Origin: Cytobacillus firmus
GTDB lineage: Bacteria > Bacillota > Bacilli > Bacillales > Cytobacillaceae
NCBI RefSeq assembly: GCF_023612095.1
Contig: NZ_CP086235.1
Location: forward strand, 2,491,501 to 2,555,500
Direction of reading: 5' to 3'
DNA: 64,000 bases
The position numbers and the translations under genes are program-made. The stretch's first letter is position 1, and each line of letters starts with the position of its first letter. Under the pieces are notes generated by a model. That model was not told the DNA's origin, did not search any database, and saw only the letters and a program-made list of their open reading frames with translations. This document shows positions 53,115 to 61,835 of the stretch, piece after piece.

Positions 53115-54025
53115 ATGAAAATACTTTGCATCGATGGCGGGGAATACGCGGTGTTTTTGCCGTAAGCATTTTAAAAGCTCTCGAAAAGGAACTGAAACAG
53201 CCTGCAGGCGACTATTTTGATATAATCGCAGGCACAAGCACAGGGTCGATCATTGCCTCTTCACTGGTCATGAAAAAAGATATGAGCGAGGTCCTGAATG
53301 GATACGAATCATTCGGGAAGAAGATTTTTATCAAACAGGCTAAGGTCGGGCTTTTTAAAAGTGTATACAGTGATAAATATATGCGGCGCTTTTTCCGGAA
53401 AGCCTTTGGCGAAACGGAGCTGTCCGATATTAAAAAACCGCTTTTGATTCCAGCTGTCGATGTGACACATGGCAAACCGTTTGTCCACCGTTCCAATTAC
53501 GGAAGTCCCGGCAATGATAGCCTATCCATGAAGCTTTGGGATGCAGTGCTTTCCTCCTGTTCTGCACCTGTCTATTTCCCGCCTAACAACATCAGCAACA
53601 GTTATTTATCCATAGACGGAGGGCTATGGGCGAATAATCCATCTCTCGTTTGTATTACGGAGGCTATGCATCACTTCAAGATGGAGCTGCAAAACATAAA
53701 AATCCTTTCGCTTGGAACCGGTCTTCAAAAAATTGATTTTACGATTGATCATGATAAATATTGGGGTGTAAAGCATTGGCTGCCATTCCAGCTACCGTCC
53801 ATGAAAGTGACGCCCAAGCTATTGGACCTGGCTCTTCATTTATCCTCCGAATCTGTTACCTACCATTGCAAACATCTCCTCGGAGAAAATTACCTGCGCA
53901 TTAATGAAGAGCTGGGTGAAGAAATGCCTTTTGACGAAGTAAAGTTTGTGGAAGAATTGATTATGCTTGGAGAGAAGGTCTATCAGGACCGGCGGGAGGA
54001 AATTAAGAAGTTTTTACTTTCATGA
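53115..54025 (+). pseudogene. Patatin-like phospholipase, frameshifted near the start
   Basis: ATG 53115 reads MKILCIDGG and then leaves frame at the G run 53139-53142. One extra G would restore DGGGIRGVFAVSILKALEKE, the oxyanion-hole motif, and join a 299-residue open frame that is otherwise intact. That frame has the nucleophile elbow GTSTGS and the catalytic Asp in SIDGGLWANNP. Such enzymes are cytosolic or membrane-associated lipid acyl hydrolases. Translation from a later start would lose the oxyanion loop. Either a genuine pseudogene or a one-base assembly error. Confidence 0.85.
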
Positions 54026-54026
54026 A

Positions 54027-54056
54027 AAAAGGAGCAGGGAATTTTCCTGCTCTTTT
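54027..54056. terminator. Bidirectional terminator
   Basis: GAGCAGG / CCTGCTC stem, A-rich before and T-rich after. Confidence 0.8.
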
Positions 54057-54057
54057 C

Positions 54058-55221
54058 TCATTTTGTATGCATTACAGAATAATACTTTACAGGCTCTGCT
54101 GTGTTTTGAAGAACGTCAGCAATCGTTCCAGTGAGGCTGTATGGCCCCTTGGCGTCATGGCCAGCTTCCCAGATCATCATTCCGCCAAATCCGTGGTTTA
54201 TAGCAAGAATGGTTTTCCTTTTCATGGTGGCTGATCCATTATAGTAATAGCTGATGCCATTCATGCTGATTCTATCTTTTGCTGCATATTCAGGATTATT
54301 GTTTATGACGGCCTGATAGGATACCGGCTTAACGGCAGGATCCTCCGGCTGAGCATAAAGTGGAACACCCAGAATCAGTTTATCCTTGGAAATCCCTTGT
54401 GAATCAAATAGGTTGCTCCAATAATTGGCGATATTCTCTGAAAAAGAATAGGGAGAAAGATTAGCAGCATTGTATCCGCCATCCCACTGGCCATCATATG
54501 CCATGATATTTACATAATCAACTTTGGTGAACATGTCAGGCTCATACACAACATATCCACTCTCTGTACCTGTTACACTATGAACCTTGGCATGAACCGC
54601 AACAGACAGCTCCTGGCCATTTGCATGGAGCACTCCGCTCAAATGATTGATAAAAACAGCCAGGAATCTTGCATCCTCCTTTGAACGCGGATGCTCAAAA
54701 TCAATATCAATTCCGTCAAGGTTTTCCTTTTTAACCAGCCCCGAGAGTTCTGTTACCAGCCTGTTTCTCGAGGAGTCTTCCGCTATTGCCTGTTTAAAAT
54801 AATCATAGGATTCCCCGCCATTGATATGAAACCATCCCCCCACAGCCAGGAATGCCTTCACATCTTGCTTGTGAGCATTCGACACCACTCTCTGCAGATT
54901 ATTCCGCGCCGTCTCACCATTAAAAGAAATGCTTCCGTCTTTCTCCGGATGAGCAAAAGAAAAAATGACATGAGAAAGATTTGAATAATCGATCGAAGCG
55001 GGATCGCGATAATCCTGGACATAACCCATCAGCACTTTTTCCGGGATCTCCGGAAACACCGGAACCTTTTTTGGAACAGGAAGTTTGTCCGATTGGGAAG
55101 CAGGGGCAGGCTGTTTAATAGACTGGAGCCCATTTGTGTTTTTTGTATAATAAATGCCGGCAGTGAATCCGCCGGAAAAAATAATAGCAATCATGATCAA
55201 AACTTGATATTTTCTCTTCAC
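54058..55221 (-). CDS. Membrane-anchored GH18 glycosidase (chitinase fold)
   Basis: 387 residues. An N-terminal signal anchor (about 5-23) and a Pro/Lys/Gln-rich spacer are followed by a GH18 barrel: FLAVGGWF, catalytic DGIDIDFEHP (DxxDxDxE), VDYVNIMAYD and a C-terminal GGMMIWEAGHD. It lacks LysM and should act outside the membrane on peptidoglycan or chitin-like glycans. Start GTG 55221 lies 10 bases after GGAGG; the TTG at 55245 has no proper spacing. Monocistronic. Confidence 0.85.
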   Translation of the reverse strand: MKRKYQVLIMIAIIFSGGFTAGIYYTKNTNGLQSIKQPAPASQSDKLPVPKKVPVFPEIPEKVLMGYVQDYRDPASIDYSNLSHVIFSFAHPEKDGSISFNGETARNNLQRVVSNAHKQDVKAFLAVGGWFHINGGESYDYFKQAIAEDSSRNRLVTELSGLVKKENLDGIDIDFEHPRSKEDARFLAVFINHLSGVLHANGQELSVAVHAKVHSVTGTESGYVVYEPDMFTKVDYVNIMAYDGQWDGGYNAANLSPYSFSENIANYWSNLFDSQGISKDKLILGVPLYAQPEDPAVKPVSYQAVINNNPEYAAKDRISMNGISYYYNGSATMKRKTILAINHGFGGMMIWEAGHDAKGPYSLTGTIADVLQNTAEPVKYYSVMHTK

Positions 55222-55443
55222 TTCTGGAAAACCTCCATCTTTCAATCCTTTAAAAGTGTAACAAAAAAGGGAAGATGGAGGGGGTGGTAATTTATTGCTG
55301 ACATTCCATTCCTCGAAATAAACAATAAACTTTTAATAAAATATGATTCTCATCACATTACGGACCTTTCCTTCATGGTACATTCCTTATAAGCACTAGT
55401 AACAGCCCTTAAAAAGGATTGATATAATAGGAGGAATTGTACA

Positions 55444-56475
55444 GTGAGCGAATTAATTAATAACCGTGAGCATCCCGATCATCACAGCCATTCTATTCAT
55501 AACAATAATGAAACATCTGCTCATCCTAAAGCGGAAGAACAGCCTGGGCATCCCATCCATACTTTCACACGGGAGAATAAAGCAATTGATAAGCATCTGA
55601 GAGAAAATGTTAAGGTCCATCTCGAAGCGTTCATCGAGGAGGATCATGAGGAAAATGTTTATAAACTTTTAGAAGACTGCACCCTGCTTCTTGATCTTGA
55701 TAAGCATTACAGCCGAAAGGAAAATCTGCTTTTTCCCTACCTGGAGAAGTACGGAATTTATGGTCCGACAAATAATATGTGGAGCATAGATGACTTTATC
55801 AGGGATGGCATCAAGGAAGCCAAGAACCTTCTCACCCATTACGAGGGGGACAAGCAAAAGGTCATTAATGCTGTCCGTTTCGTTTTTAATGAAGTCAGTG
55901 CCATGATTTATAGAGAGGAAAATATCCTTTTCCCAATGGCCTTAAAAAACCTTACAGAAGATGAATGGGTAAAGATCGCCCATGAAAGCGACGAGATCGG
56001 CTTCTGTCTGACCGGACCTGAAAAGGAATGGAAGCCCGAACGGAAAGAGATTGGCGGGAATGCCATATCAGAAGGATACATCAAAATGGAAACCGGCATG
56101 TTGTCCTTAAAACAGCTGGAGCTGTTATTAAATCACTTGCCTGTCGATATCACCTTTATTGATCATGATGACGTTGTCCGGTATTTCTCTCATGGGAAGG
56201 AAAGAATCTTCGCCAGGACGAAAGCCGTAATTGGGCGAACCGTTCAAAATTGCCATCCGCCCCGAAGTGTACATGTAGTGGAGGAATTGCTTAAGGATTT
56301 CAAGGAAGGACGAAAAGACTCTGAAGATTTCTGGATCAAATTCAGGGATAAATATATTTACATCCGTTATTTTGCGGTACGGGATGATAACGGTCATTAT
56401 ATGGGAACCCTTGAATTCACACAAAACATCAGTCCCATACAGGAAATCGAGGGAGAGAAAAGGATTCTTCCTTAA
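55444..56475 (+). CDS. Hemerythrin-like/PAS protein of the DUF438 group
   Basis: 343 residues. A His-rich, low-complexity N-terminus (HPDHHSHSIHNNN) replaces most of the usual DUF438 domain. Next is a hemerythrin HHE domain (about 40-185, with DKHLRENVKVHLEAF, DKHYSRKENLLFPYLEKYG and REENILFPM) able to bind a di-iron centre, and a PAS domain (about 215-330: DITFIDHDDVVRYFS, VIGRTVQNCHPP). Likely a cytosolic sensor of O2, NO or metal. GTG 55444 follows AGGAGG. A partial Fur-like ATGATTCTCAT lies about 90 bp upstream, weak evidence. Confidence 0.82.
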   Translation: MSELINNREHPDHHSHSIHNNNETSAHPKAEEQPGHPIHTFTRENKAIDKHLRENVKVHLEAFIEEDHEENVYKLLEDCTLLLDLDKHYSRKENLLFPYLEKYGIYGPTNNMWSIDDFIRDGIKEAKNLLTHYEGDKQKVINAVRFVFNEVSAMIYREENILFPMALKNLTEDEWVKIAHESDEIGFCLTGPEKEWKPERKEIGGNAISEGYIKMETGMLSLKQLELLLNHLPVDITFIDHDDVVRYFSHGKERIFARTKAVIGRTVQNCHPPRSVHVVEELLKDFKEGRKDSEDFWIKFRDKYIYIRYFAVRDDNGHYMGTLEFTQNISPIQEIEGEKRILP

Positions 56476-56517
56476 TCAAAAAAAGCTAAAGAGCATCACG
56501 CTCTTAGCTTTTTTTGA
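56476..56517. terminator. Bidirectional terminator
   Basis: AAAAAAAGCTAA-GAGC pairs with GCTCTTAGCTTTTTTT. The minus-strand gene stop lies inside this hairpin. Confidence 0.85.
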
Positions 56518-57313
56518 TTTTTGATGGATTATTAACCTTGTATAAAACAGGTTCTTCTATAATGAATTCCTCGTCACAGTCTTTTCCTTTAGGCAATTTC
56601 TTTTTAACGATTTTCCCATCGAATTCGAGGCTCTCTCCTGGCTGAAGTTCAAATTTCTTTAACGTTTTCGAATGGGAGCACCAGCCAAGCCCGACTTCAA
56701 TCGGTTCGTCCTCTTGAATGACGAGGTCTTCAAGTATGATGACTTCATCATTGGCTTCATTGAAATGATTCCAGCTCAGGGCAAACTGCTTAACTCTAGC
56801 TGTAAAGTGGACCTTTTCTGCCGGAAGCTCCAATGCAGGCTGTTTTTCCTTTTTTGCATTTTTAGCTGCTGGTTTATCACTTTTGCTTTTTTCAGCAGAT
56901 TTCTTTGTTGTCTCCTCAGACTTCTCTGCGGCTTTTTTGGAAGCTTCCTTTGTAGATGGAGCTGAAGAGATATCCCCAAAATCAGCAGTCAGTGCCTTTC
57001 CAAAACTTGGGGACTGCATCTCCTTTAGGTAAGCAGGATGTATGCAGCTCAGATTTCCATCCTGAAACTCGATAATAATTGTATAAAAGTCGCCAGACTC
57101 TCCGTACTTCTGATATCCTTTAACCGTTACTAGGCGCTGCTGTGTTTTTTCTTTATACCAGAATTCCTTTTTAACTTCCCTAGTAGTGGATAATCCCCAT
57201 TCCCTGACTTTCTCTTCATAATGGGCATCATCCTGAAACGTTTCAAAATCACCCGCTGGAGGGAAATATGCAGTATTATTTGAGTCTTCTATATGAGGCA
57301 GAGTAATAGCCAA
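56504..57313 (-). CDS. Two-domain protein with Lys/Ala-rich linker, unrecognised
   Basis: 269 residues. The N-terminal part (to about 105) contains a beta-rich region (RLVTVKGYQKYGESGDFYTI). A linker rich in Lys, Ala, Ser and Glu (about 115-165) joins a C-terminal beta domain with CSHSKTLKKFELQPGESLEF. No signal peptide. The start is uncertain: TTG 57313 has AAAGGA 10 bases away, while GTG 57322 lies only one base past it. No function is proposed. Confidence 0.65.
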   Translation of the reverse strand: MAITLPHIEDSNNTAYFPPAGDFETFQDDAHYEEKVREWGLSTTREVKKEFWYKEKTQQRLVTVKGYQKYGESGDFYTIIIEFQDGNLSCIHPAYLKEMQSPSFGKALTADFGDISSAPSTKEASKKAAEKSEETTKKSAEKSKSDKPAAKNAKKEKQPALELPAEKVHFTARVKQFALSWNHFNEANDEVIILEDLVIQEDEPIEVGLGWCSHSKTLKKFELQPGESLEFDGKIVKKKLPKGKDCDEEFIIEEPVLYKVNNPSKIKKS

Positions 57314-57412
57314 TCCGTCCACATCCTTTCAACATTATTTTAATTGCCATAAATGATAAAATCAAAAATGAGGAAGGGTTTTTGCGATAACTTTTGAATA
57401 TAGTTAATAAAA

Positions 57413-57697
57413 AAGGCTGTTTTTCGAAGATTGTTGTTTGCTTATGGATTATGCCCGTTGATTTCCGCTGCAGGCACTTGCTTTCCGCGGGGCGGGCGAT
57501 GAGCCTCCTCGACGCTACGCGTCTGCGGGGTCTCACCTGTCCCGCTACTCCCGCAGGACATTGAATAAGCTTCCTCGAATGACCACCGCACGAAGGAAAT
57601 GCGTCAGTATTTTCGAGGATCAAGTGCCCTCCGCTCCAATCAACTCAGCAAATTATACTCAGTTATGTAAAAGCAACAAATTTTTCGAAAACAGCCT
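57413..57697 (+). repeat. MITE-like repeat, copy 2
   Basis: 285 bp, same orientation as copy 1 at 16821. Terminal inverted repeats of about 25 bp are visible: GGCTGTTTTTCGAAGATTGT at the left and the complement of ACAAATTTTTCGAAAACAGCC-type sequence at the right. AATAAAA flanks both ends and may be a target duplication. It ends 36 bp before the second pepF start. Confidence 0.85.
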
Positions 57698-57732
57698 AAT
57701 AAAACAACAGTTTGCTGCAAAGGAGTAATAAG

Positions 57733-59520
57733 ATGAAGACATTCAAAGACAGAAATGACGTTCCGCTGAATGAGAAATGGAATCTGGAAGACATATACTC
57801 CAGTTTGGAACAATGGGAAGAAGATTACAAGCTTATTGAACAACTGGCCGATAAGCTGAAAACCTTTGACGGACAGATTCACGATGGCAACTCCCTTTAT
57901 CAATACCTTGAAAAAAAAGAAAAACTCTCTTACATATTTAATAAGCTGTATGCCTATGCGATGCTGAAAACCGATGAAGACACAAGAGTAACAGATTCGC
58001 AGGCCTATGTAGATAGGGCAAAGCAATTAAGCGTCAAAGTCAGTTCTTCCACTTCTTTTTTTATGCCATTTCTCTTAAGCCTTGATGAGGAAACACTGAA
58101 GAGCTATATTGCTGAAGAAAAGGGCCTGAAATACTTTGAAGAGGACCTGCTCGAATCCTTCCGTTATAAGCCGCATGTCCTTAATAAGGACAAGGAAGAA
58201 GTTCTATCACATCTCGGCGAAGCACTTTCCGTTCCCAGCCATACTTTTGGAATGATGAATAATGCAGATATAAAGTTTGGTGATGTAACAAAAGAGGATG
58301 GCGGGAAGGTTGAACTGACGCGGGGGATGTATGCGAAAATCATGGAAGAAGAAGACCGGGAAAAGAGGAAAGAAGCCTATAAGGCTTATTACCAGCCCTA
58401 TGTGCAGCTGAAGAACTCCATTGCTTCCACCCTTTCTGCCGCAATAAAAAACAATGTCACCATGGCCAAAATCCGTAATTATCCTTCAGCACTTGAAAAA
58501 GGACTATTCGGTGATCAGGTGCCAAAGGAAGTGTATGTCAATCTAATTGAGACGACTAAAAAGAATATCGGGGCAATGCATCGGTATACTGCGATTCGCA
58601 AGGAACAGTTAGGCGTTGACGAACTGAGGCAATATGATTTAAGTGTCCCTCTAGTAAAGGGTGTCAAACCAGAAATTTCCTATGAAGAAGCTTATGACAC
58701 AATGTGTAAAGCGCTCCAGCCTCTTGGGGATGATTATATTTCTATTCTGAAGGAATTTAAGTCTGGCCGCTATATTGATGTGCATGAAACTCCAGGGAAG
58801 CGGTCAGGTGCTTATAATCTCGGCATTTATGGAGTTCATCCTTATATCCTCCTGAATCACCGTGATGATCTGGACAGCCTTTTTACACTTGCTCATGAGT
58901 GCGGGCATGGTGTACACAGCAAGCTGAGCTCACAGCACCAGCCGCAGATCACTGCGCGCTACAGCATTTTTGTGGCGGAAGTCGCTTCAACAGTGAATGA
59001 AGTGCTCCTGATTCATTATCTGCTGAACACGGAAAAGGATAAAAATGTTCGAAGGCATCTCCTTAATCATTTTATTGATCAGTTTAAAGGAACCTTCTTC
59101 ACTCAAGTTATGTTTGCTGAGTTTGAGATGAAAACCCATGAATTAGCGGAAAAGGGAGAGCCGCTTAACGCTGAAGTCTTCAGCATGATTTATGAACGTT
59201 TATTCCGCGAATATAACGGGGATGACATTGTTTTTGATGAAGAGGTGAAATTCGGCTGGAGCAGGATCCCTCATTTTTACCGTCCATTTTATGTGTATAA
59301 GTACGCAACCGGATTTGCGTCTGCCATTCATTTGGCAGCGAAAATTCTTGAAGGAGACAAGGAAACGCTGCAAAACTACCTCGAGTTCTTAAAAAGCGGA
59401 AGCGCCGATTATCCGCTTGAGCTGCTAAAGAAAACCGGAGTGGATCTGACTTCTCCATATCCTATTGAAAACTCCCTTCGGAAATTTAGAGATCTTGTAG
59501 AAGAATTCGGAAACCAATAG
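57733..59520 (+). CDS. pepF: Oligoendopeptidase F (M3B metallopeptidase), copy 2
   Basis: 595 residues, the usual PepF length. It starts MKTFKDRNDVPLNEKWNLED, and has the zinc motif LAHECGHGVHSKL with Glu downstream in VAEVASTVNEVLL. It cuts oligopeptides of about 5-20 residues in the cytosol. This copy is closer to the classic PepF (B. subtilis YjbG-like) than the copy at 14877. ATG 57733 follows AAAGGAG. Its upstream region is occupied by the MITE-like repeat, so its promoter must lie in or before that element. Confidence 0.92.
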   Translation: MKTFKDRNDVPLNEKWNLEDIYSSLEQWEEDYKLIEQLADKLKTFDGQIHDGNSLYQYLEKKEKLSYIFNKLYAYAMLKTDEDTRVTDSQAYVDRAKQLSVKVSSSTSFFMPFLLSLDEETLKSYIAEEKGLKYFEEDLLESFRYKPHVLNKDKEEVLSHLGEALSVPSHTFGMMNNADIKFGDVTKEDGGKVELTRGMYAKIMEEEDREKRKEAYKAYYQPYVQLKNSIASTLSAAIKNNVTMAKIRNYPSALEKGLFGDQVPKEVYVNLIETTKKNIGAMHRYTAIRKEQLGVDELRQYDLSVPLVKGVKPEISYEEAYDTMCKALQPLGDDYISILKEFKSGRYIDVHETPGKRSGAYNLGIYGVHPYILLNHRDDLDSLFTLAHECGHGVHSKLSSQHQPQITARYSIFVAEVASTVNEVLLIHYLLNTEKDKNVRRHLLNHFIDQFKGTFFTQVMFAEFEMKTHELAEKGEPLNAEVFSMIYERLFREYNGDDIVFDEEVKFGWSRIPHFYRPFYVYKYATGFASAIHLAAKILEGDKETLQNYLEFLKSGSADYPLELLKKTGVDLTSPYPIENSLRKFRDLVEEFGNQ

Positions 59521-59529
59521 AAGGATTGG

Positions 59530-59562
59530 GCCTGTTTCTTGATATAGAAACAGGCTTTTTTA
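59530..59562 (+). terminator. Terminator after pepF copy 2
   Basis: Perfect 9-bp stem GCCTGTTTC / GAAACAGGC followed by T run. Confidence 0.85.
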
Positions 59563-59689
59563 CAGTCATAATGAAAAGAACAGCATGCTGAAATACAATT
59601 AATGGACAGGATGAAATATTCCTGCAATAATTGATGCAAACTTTAATTAAAACGAAGATAGAGCAAATATAATTGTGAAGGATGAAAGG

Positions 59690-60703
59690 ATGAAAGTACT
59701 TCTGGCAAGCCCGAATTTTCACCAGGCAAGAGGAAACACAGTTACTGTTCAGCGTATATCCGATAACCTTAATAAGCTGGGCATTGAGACTGACATAATC
59801 AATATCACAGACGGCTGCAAATTATCCAGACTGCCAAAAGCCGATATTGTGCATGGCTTTAACGCTTATCGGTTTGGCCAATTTATTAAGGGGATTGGTG
59901 AAAAGCCTGAAAGATATGTCGTAACCATGACCGGCACTGATTTAAATATCGACCTTCATGATCCGGTTAAGAAAAGCGAAATCAGTCAAACCATTATCAA
60001 TGCCGAAGCTGTACATGTATTTGATGAAGAAGCTAAGCATGTACTGGCAGGTGCAGTTCCTGAAGCAAAAGATAAAATCAATGTTATCCATCAAGGCACT
60101 GTAATATTTTCTGAAACTGGAGCCGACTATAAAAAAGAACACGGCACTTTTATATTTTTGCTGCCTGCAGGAATCCGCAAGGTGAAGAATATTCCTTTTG
60201 CCATAGAAAAACTTAAAGCGTTATATGAAAAGAATCACCGAATCCGTCTTTGGCTGGCGGGCCCTGTTATTGAAGAAGAAGAGGGAAATATTATAAAGAC
60301 TCTAACTGAAAAAAATAAAGAATGGGTTCAATATCTTGGCCAGATCCCGCATCACCATATGGGAGAGCTATACAGGCAAGCGGATGCCGTATTGAACACA
60401 TCCCATTCTGAAGGCCAGCCTGCCGCCATTTTAGAAGCAATGGGGTATAGCCTTCCAGTTCTTGCAGCCAATAACCCGGGCAACCGGAATATCATTTCAC
60501 ATCAGAAAACCGGTTTAATCTATACTAATCCGGTCGAATTTCTTGATAATGCAGACAAACTAGTGAATAATAACAAATTGAGGATTAAATTGGGGCATGC
60601 TGCCAAACTCTACGTGGAGGGCAGTCATTCTTCGGAATATGAAGCCAAAACACTTCAAAAAATTTACGAAACCATCCTAGAAAAGTCCCCAAGCAAACAA
60701 TGA
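59690..60703 (+). CDS. GT4-family glycosyltransferase next to selD (SenB-like candidate)
   Basis: 337 residues, GT-B fold: an N-terminal acceptor domain (VLLASPNFHQARGNTVTVQR, then VVTMTGTDLNIDLHDP) and a C-terminal nucleotide-sugar domain (FLLPAGIRKVKNIPFAIEK, then LWLAGP, YLGQIPHHHMGELY and the E-x7-E motif SEGQPAAILEAMGYSLPV). ATG 59690 follows AAGGATGAAAGG. The selD start lies 20 bases downstream with no terminator, so the two are co-transcribed. GT4 enzymes paired with SelD homologues (SenB with SenC) make selenosugars. That role is inferred from position and fold only; another sugar acceptor is possible. Confidence 0.8.
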   Translation: MKVLLASPNFHQARGNTVTVQRISDNLNKLGIETDIINITDGCKLSRLPKADIVHGFNAYRFGQFIKGIGEKPERYVVTMTGTDLNIDLHDPVKKSEISQTIINAEAVHVFDEEAKHVLAGAVPEAKDKINVIHQGTVIFSETGADYKKEHGTFIFLLPAGIRKVKNIPFAIEKLKALYEKNHRIRLWLAGPVIEEEEGNIIKTLTEKNKEWVQYLGQIPHHHMGELYRQADAVLNTSHSEGQPAAILEAMGYSLPVLAANNPGNRNIISHQKTGLIYTNPVEFLDNADKLVNNNKLRIKLGHAAKLYVEGSHSSEYEAKTLQKIYETILEKSPSKQ

Positions 60704-60723
60704 TTGAGCAAGGAGTGAGAACT

Positions 60724-61773
60724 ATGTCGAGAGAAGAAATCGTAAAATTAACTTCTTTATCAACAAAAGGCGGCTGAGGATGCAAAATTGGTCCTGAAGA
60801 CCTGGCGCAGGTTCTGCGTCATTTGCCTAAGTCTGTACCTGACCCCAACCTCCTGGTAGGATTGGATACATCGGATGATGCAGGCGTATATAAAATAAAT
60901 GATGAAACTGCCCTTGTGCAGACACTGGATTTCTTCACTCCTATCGTTGACGACCCATACATGTTCGGTCAAATCGCCGCAGCCAATTCGCTGAGTGATA
61001 TTTACGCTATGGGCGGCAAGCCTATAACCGTCATGAATATTGTAGGGTTCCCTATCAGCAAATTGGATAAAGGCATACTTGCAGACATTCTGGCTGGCGC
61101 ATCCGATAAAGTGAAAGAATCCGGTGCTGTGTTAGTTGGAGGGCACTCCATTGACGACCAGGAGCCAAAGTTTGGCTTATCTGTGACAGGAACCGTACAT
61201 CCTGAACGGGTAAGAACAAATGCAGGAGCCAAACCTGGCGACAAACTGATCTTAACCAAGCCAATTGGCGTAGGCATCCTTACTCAAGCAATTAAGAGGG
61301 ATATGCTGGATCAGGAAGGCATTGACCGTGTGATGGAAGTCATGGCTGCTTTAAATAAAGAGGCAGCTGAAGCTATGGATAACTACCAGGTTAATGCATG
61401 CACAGACATTACTGGTTTTGGACTTCTTGGCCATGCCATGGAGATTGCGGAAGGAAGCGGCACAGGGATAACTGTTGAAAGCACAGCCGTGCCTATTCTT
61501 CCAAAAACCAGGGAGCTTGCTCAGCAGAACATTATTCCCGGCGGCTCCAAAAAGAATCATAAATGGCTCTCCGGACGTATTCAATACGAAAATATTGATG
61601 ACGTAGACCAAGTGATTCTATGTGATGCTATAACATCAGGAGGACTTTTAATAACCGTTCCTGAATCAGAAGCTGAACCACTCCTAAATGACCTGAAGGA
61701 AAAAGGAGTCGAATGGGCTTCCATCATCGGAACAGTCACAGATCAGAATCCCGGAAAGATTACGGTGATCTAA
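60724..61773 (+). CDS. selD: Selenide, water dikinase SelD, a selenoprotein with in-frame UGA
   Basis: 349 residues when the TGA at 60775-60777 (codon 18) is read as selenocysteine: the active-site loop becomes STKGG-Sec-GCK, where E. coli SelD has Cys17. The rest is typical: GLDTSDDAGVYKI, QTLDFFTPIVDDPY, GGKPITVMNIVGFP, VGGHSI, and TDITGFGLLGHAME. It makes selenophosphate from selenide and ATP, the selenium donor for Sec-tRNA and other products. ATG 60724 follows AAGGAGTGAG. A SECIS-like hairpin follows the UGA. Standard gene callers would start after the UGA and lose the catalytic loop. Confidence 0.93.
60775..60812 (+). promoter_or_regulatory. UGA(Sec) codon and candidate SECIS hairpin in selD
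   Basis: TGA at 60775-60777. 22 nt later, ACCTG (60800-60804) pairs with CAGGT (60808-60812) around a GCG loop, the place where bacterial SECIS apical stems sit. Confidence 0.7.
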
Positions 61774-61799
61774 AAAGGACTCGAATAGAGTCCTTTTTT
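61772..61799 (+). terminator. Terminator after selD
   Basis: Perfect 11-bp stem AAAAAGGACTC / GAGTCCTTTTT, GAATA loop. Confidence 0.85.
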
Positions 61800-61835
61800 A
61801 CCTTTACTAAAAAAACAGAATAAGGAAGTGCTAAC

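Noticed and set aside
60778..61773. selD as a shorter gene starting after the TGA
   Set aside because: That version lacks a ribosome site and the catalytic loop. The ATG 51 bases upstream of the TGA has AAGGAGTGAG and encodes the normal SelD N-terminus.
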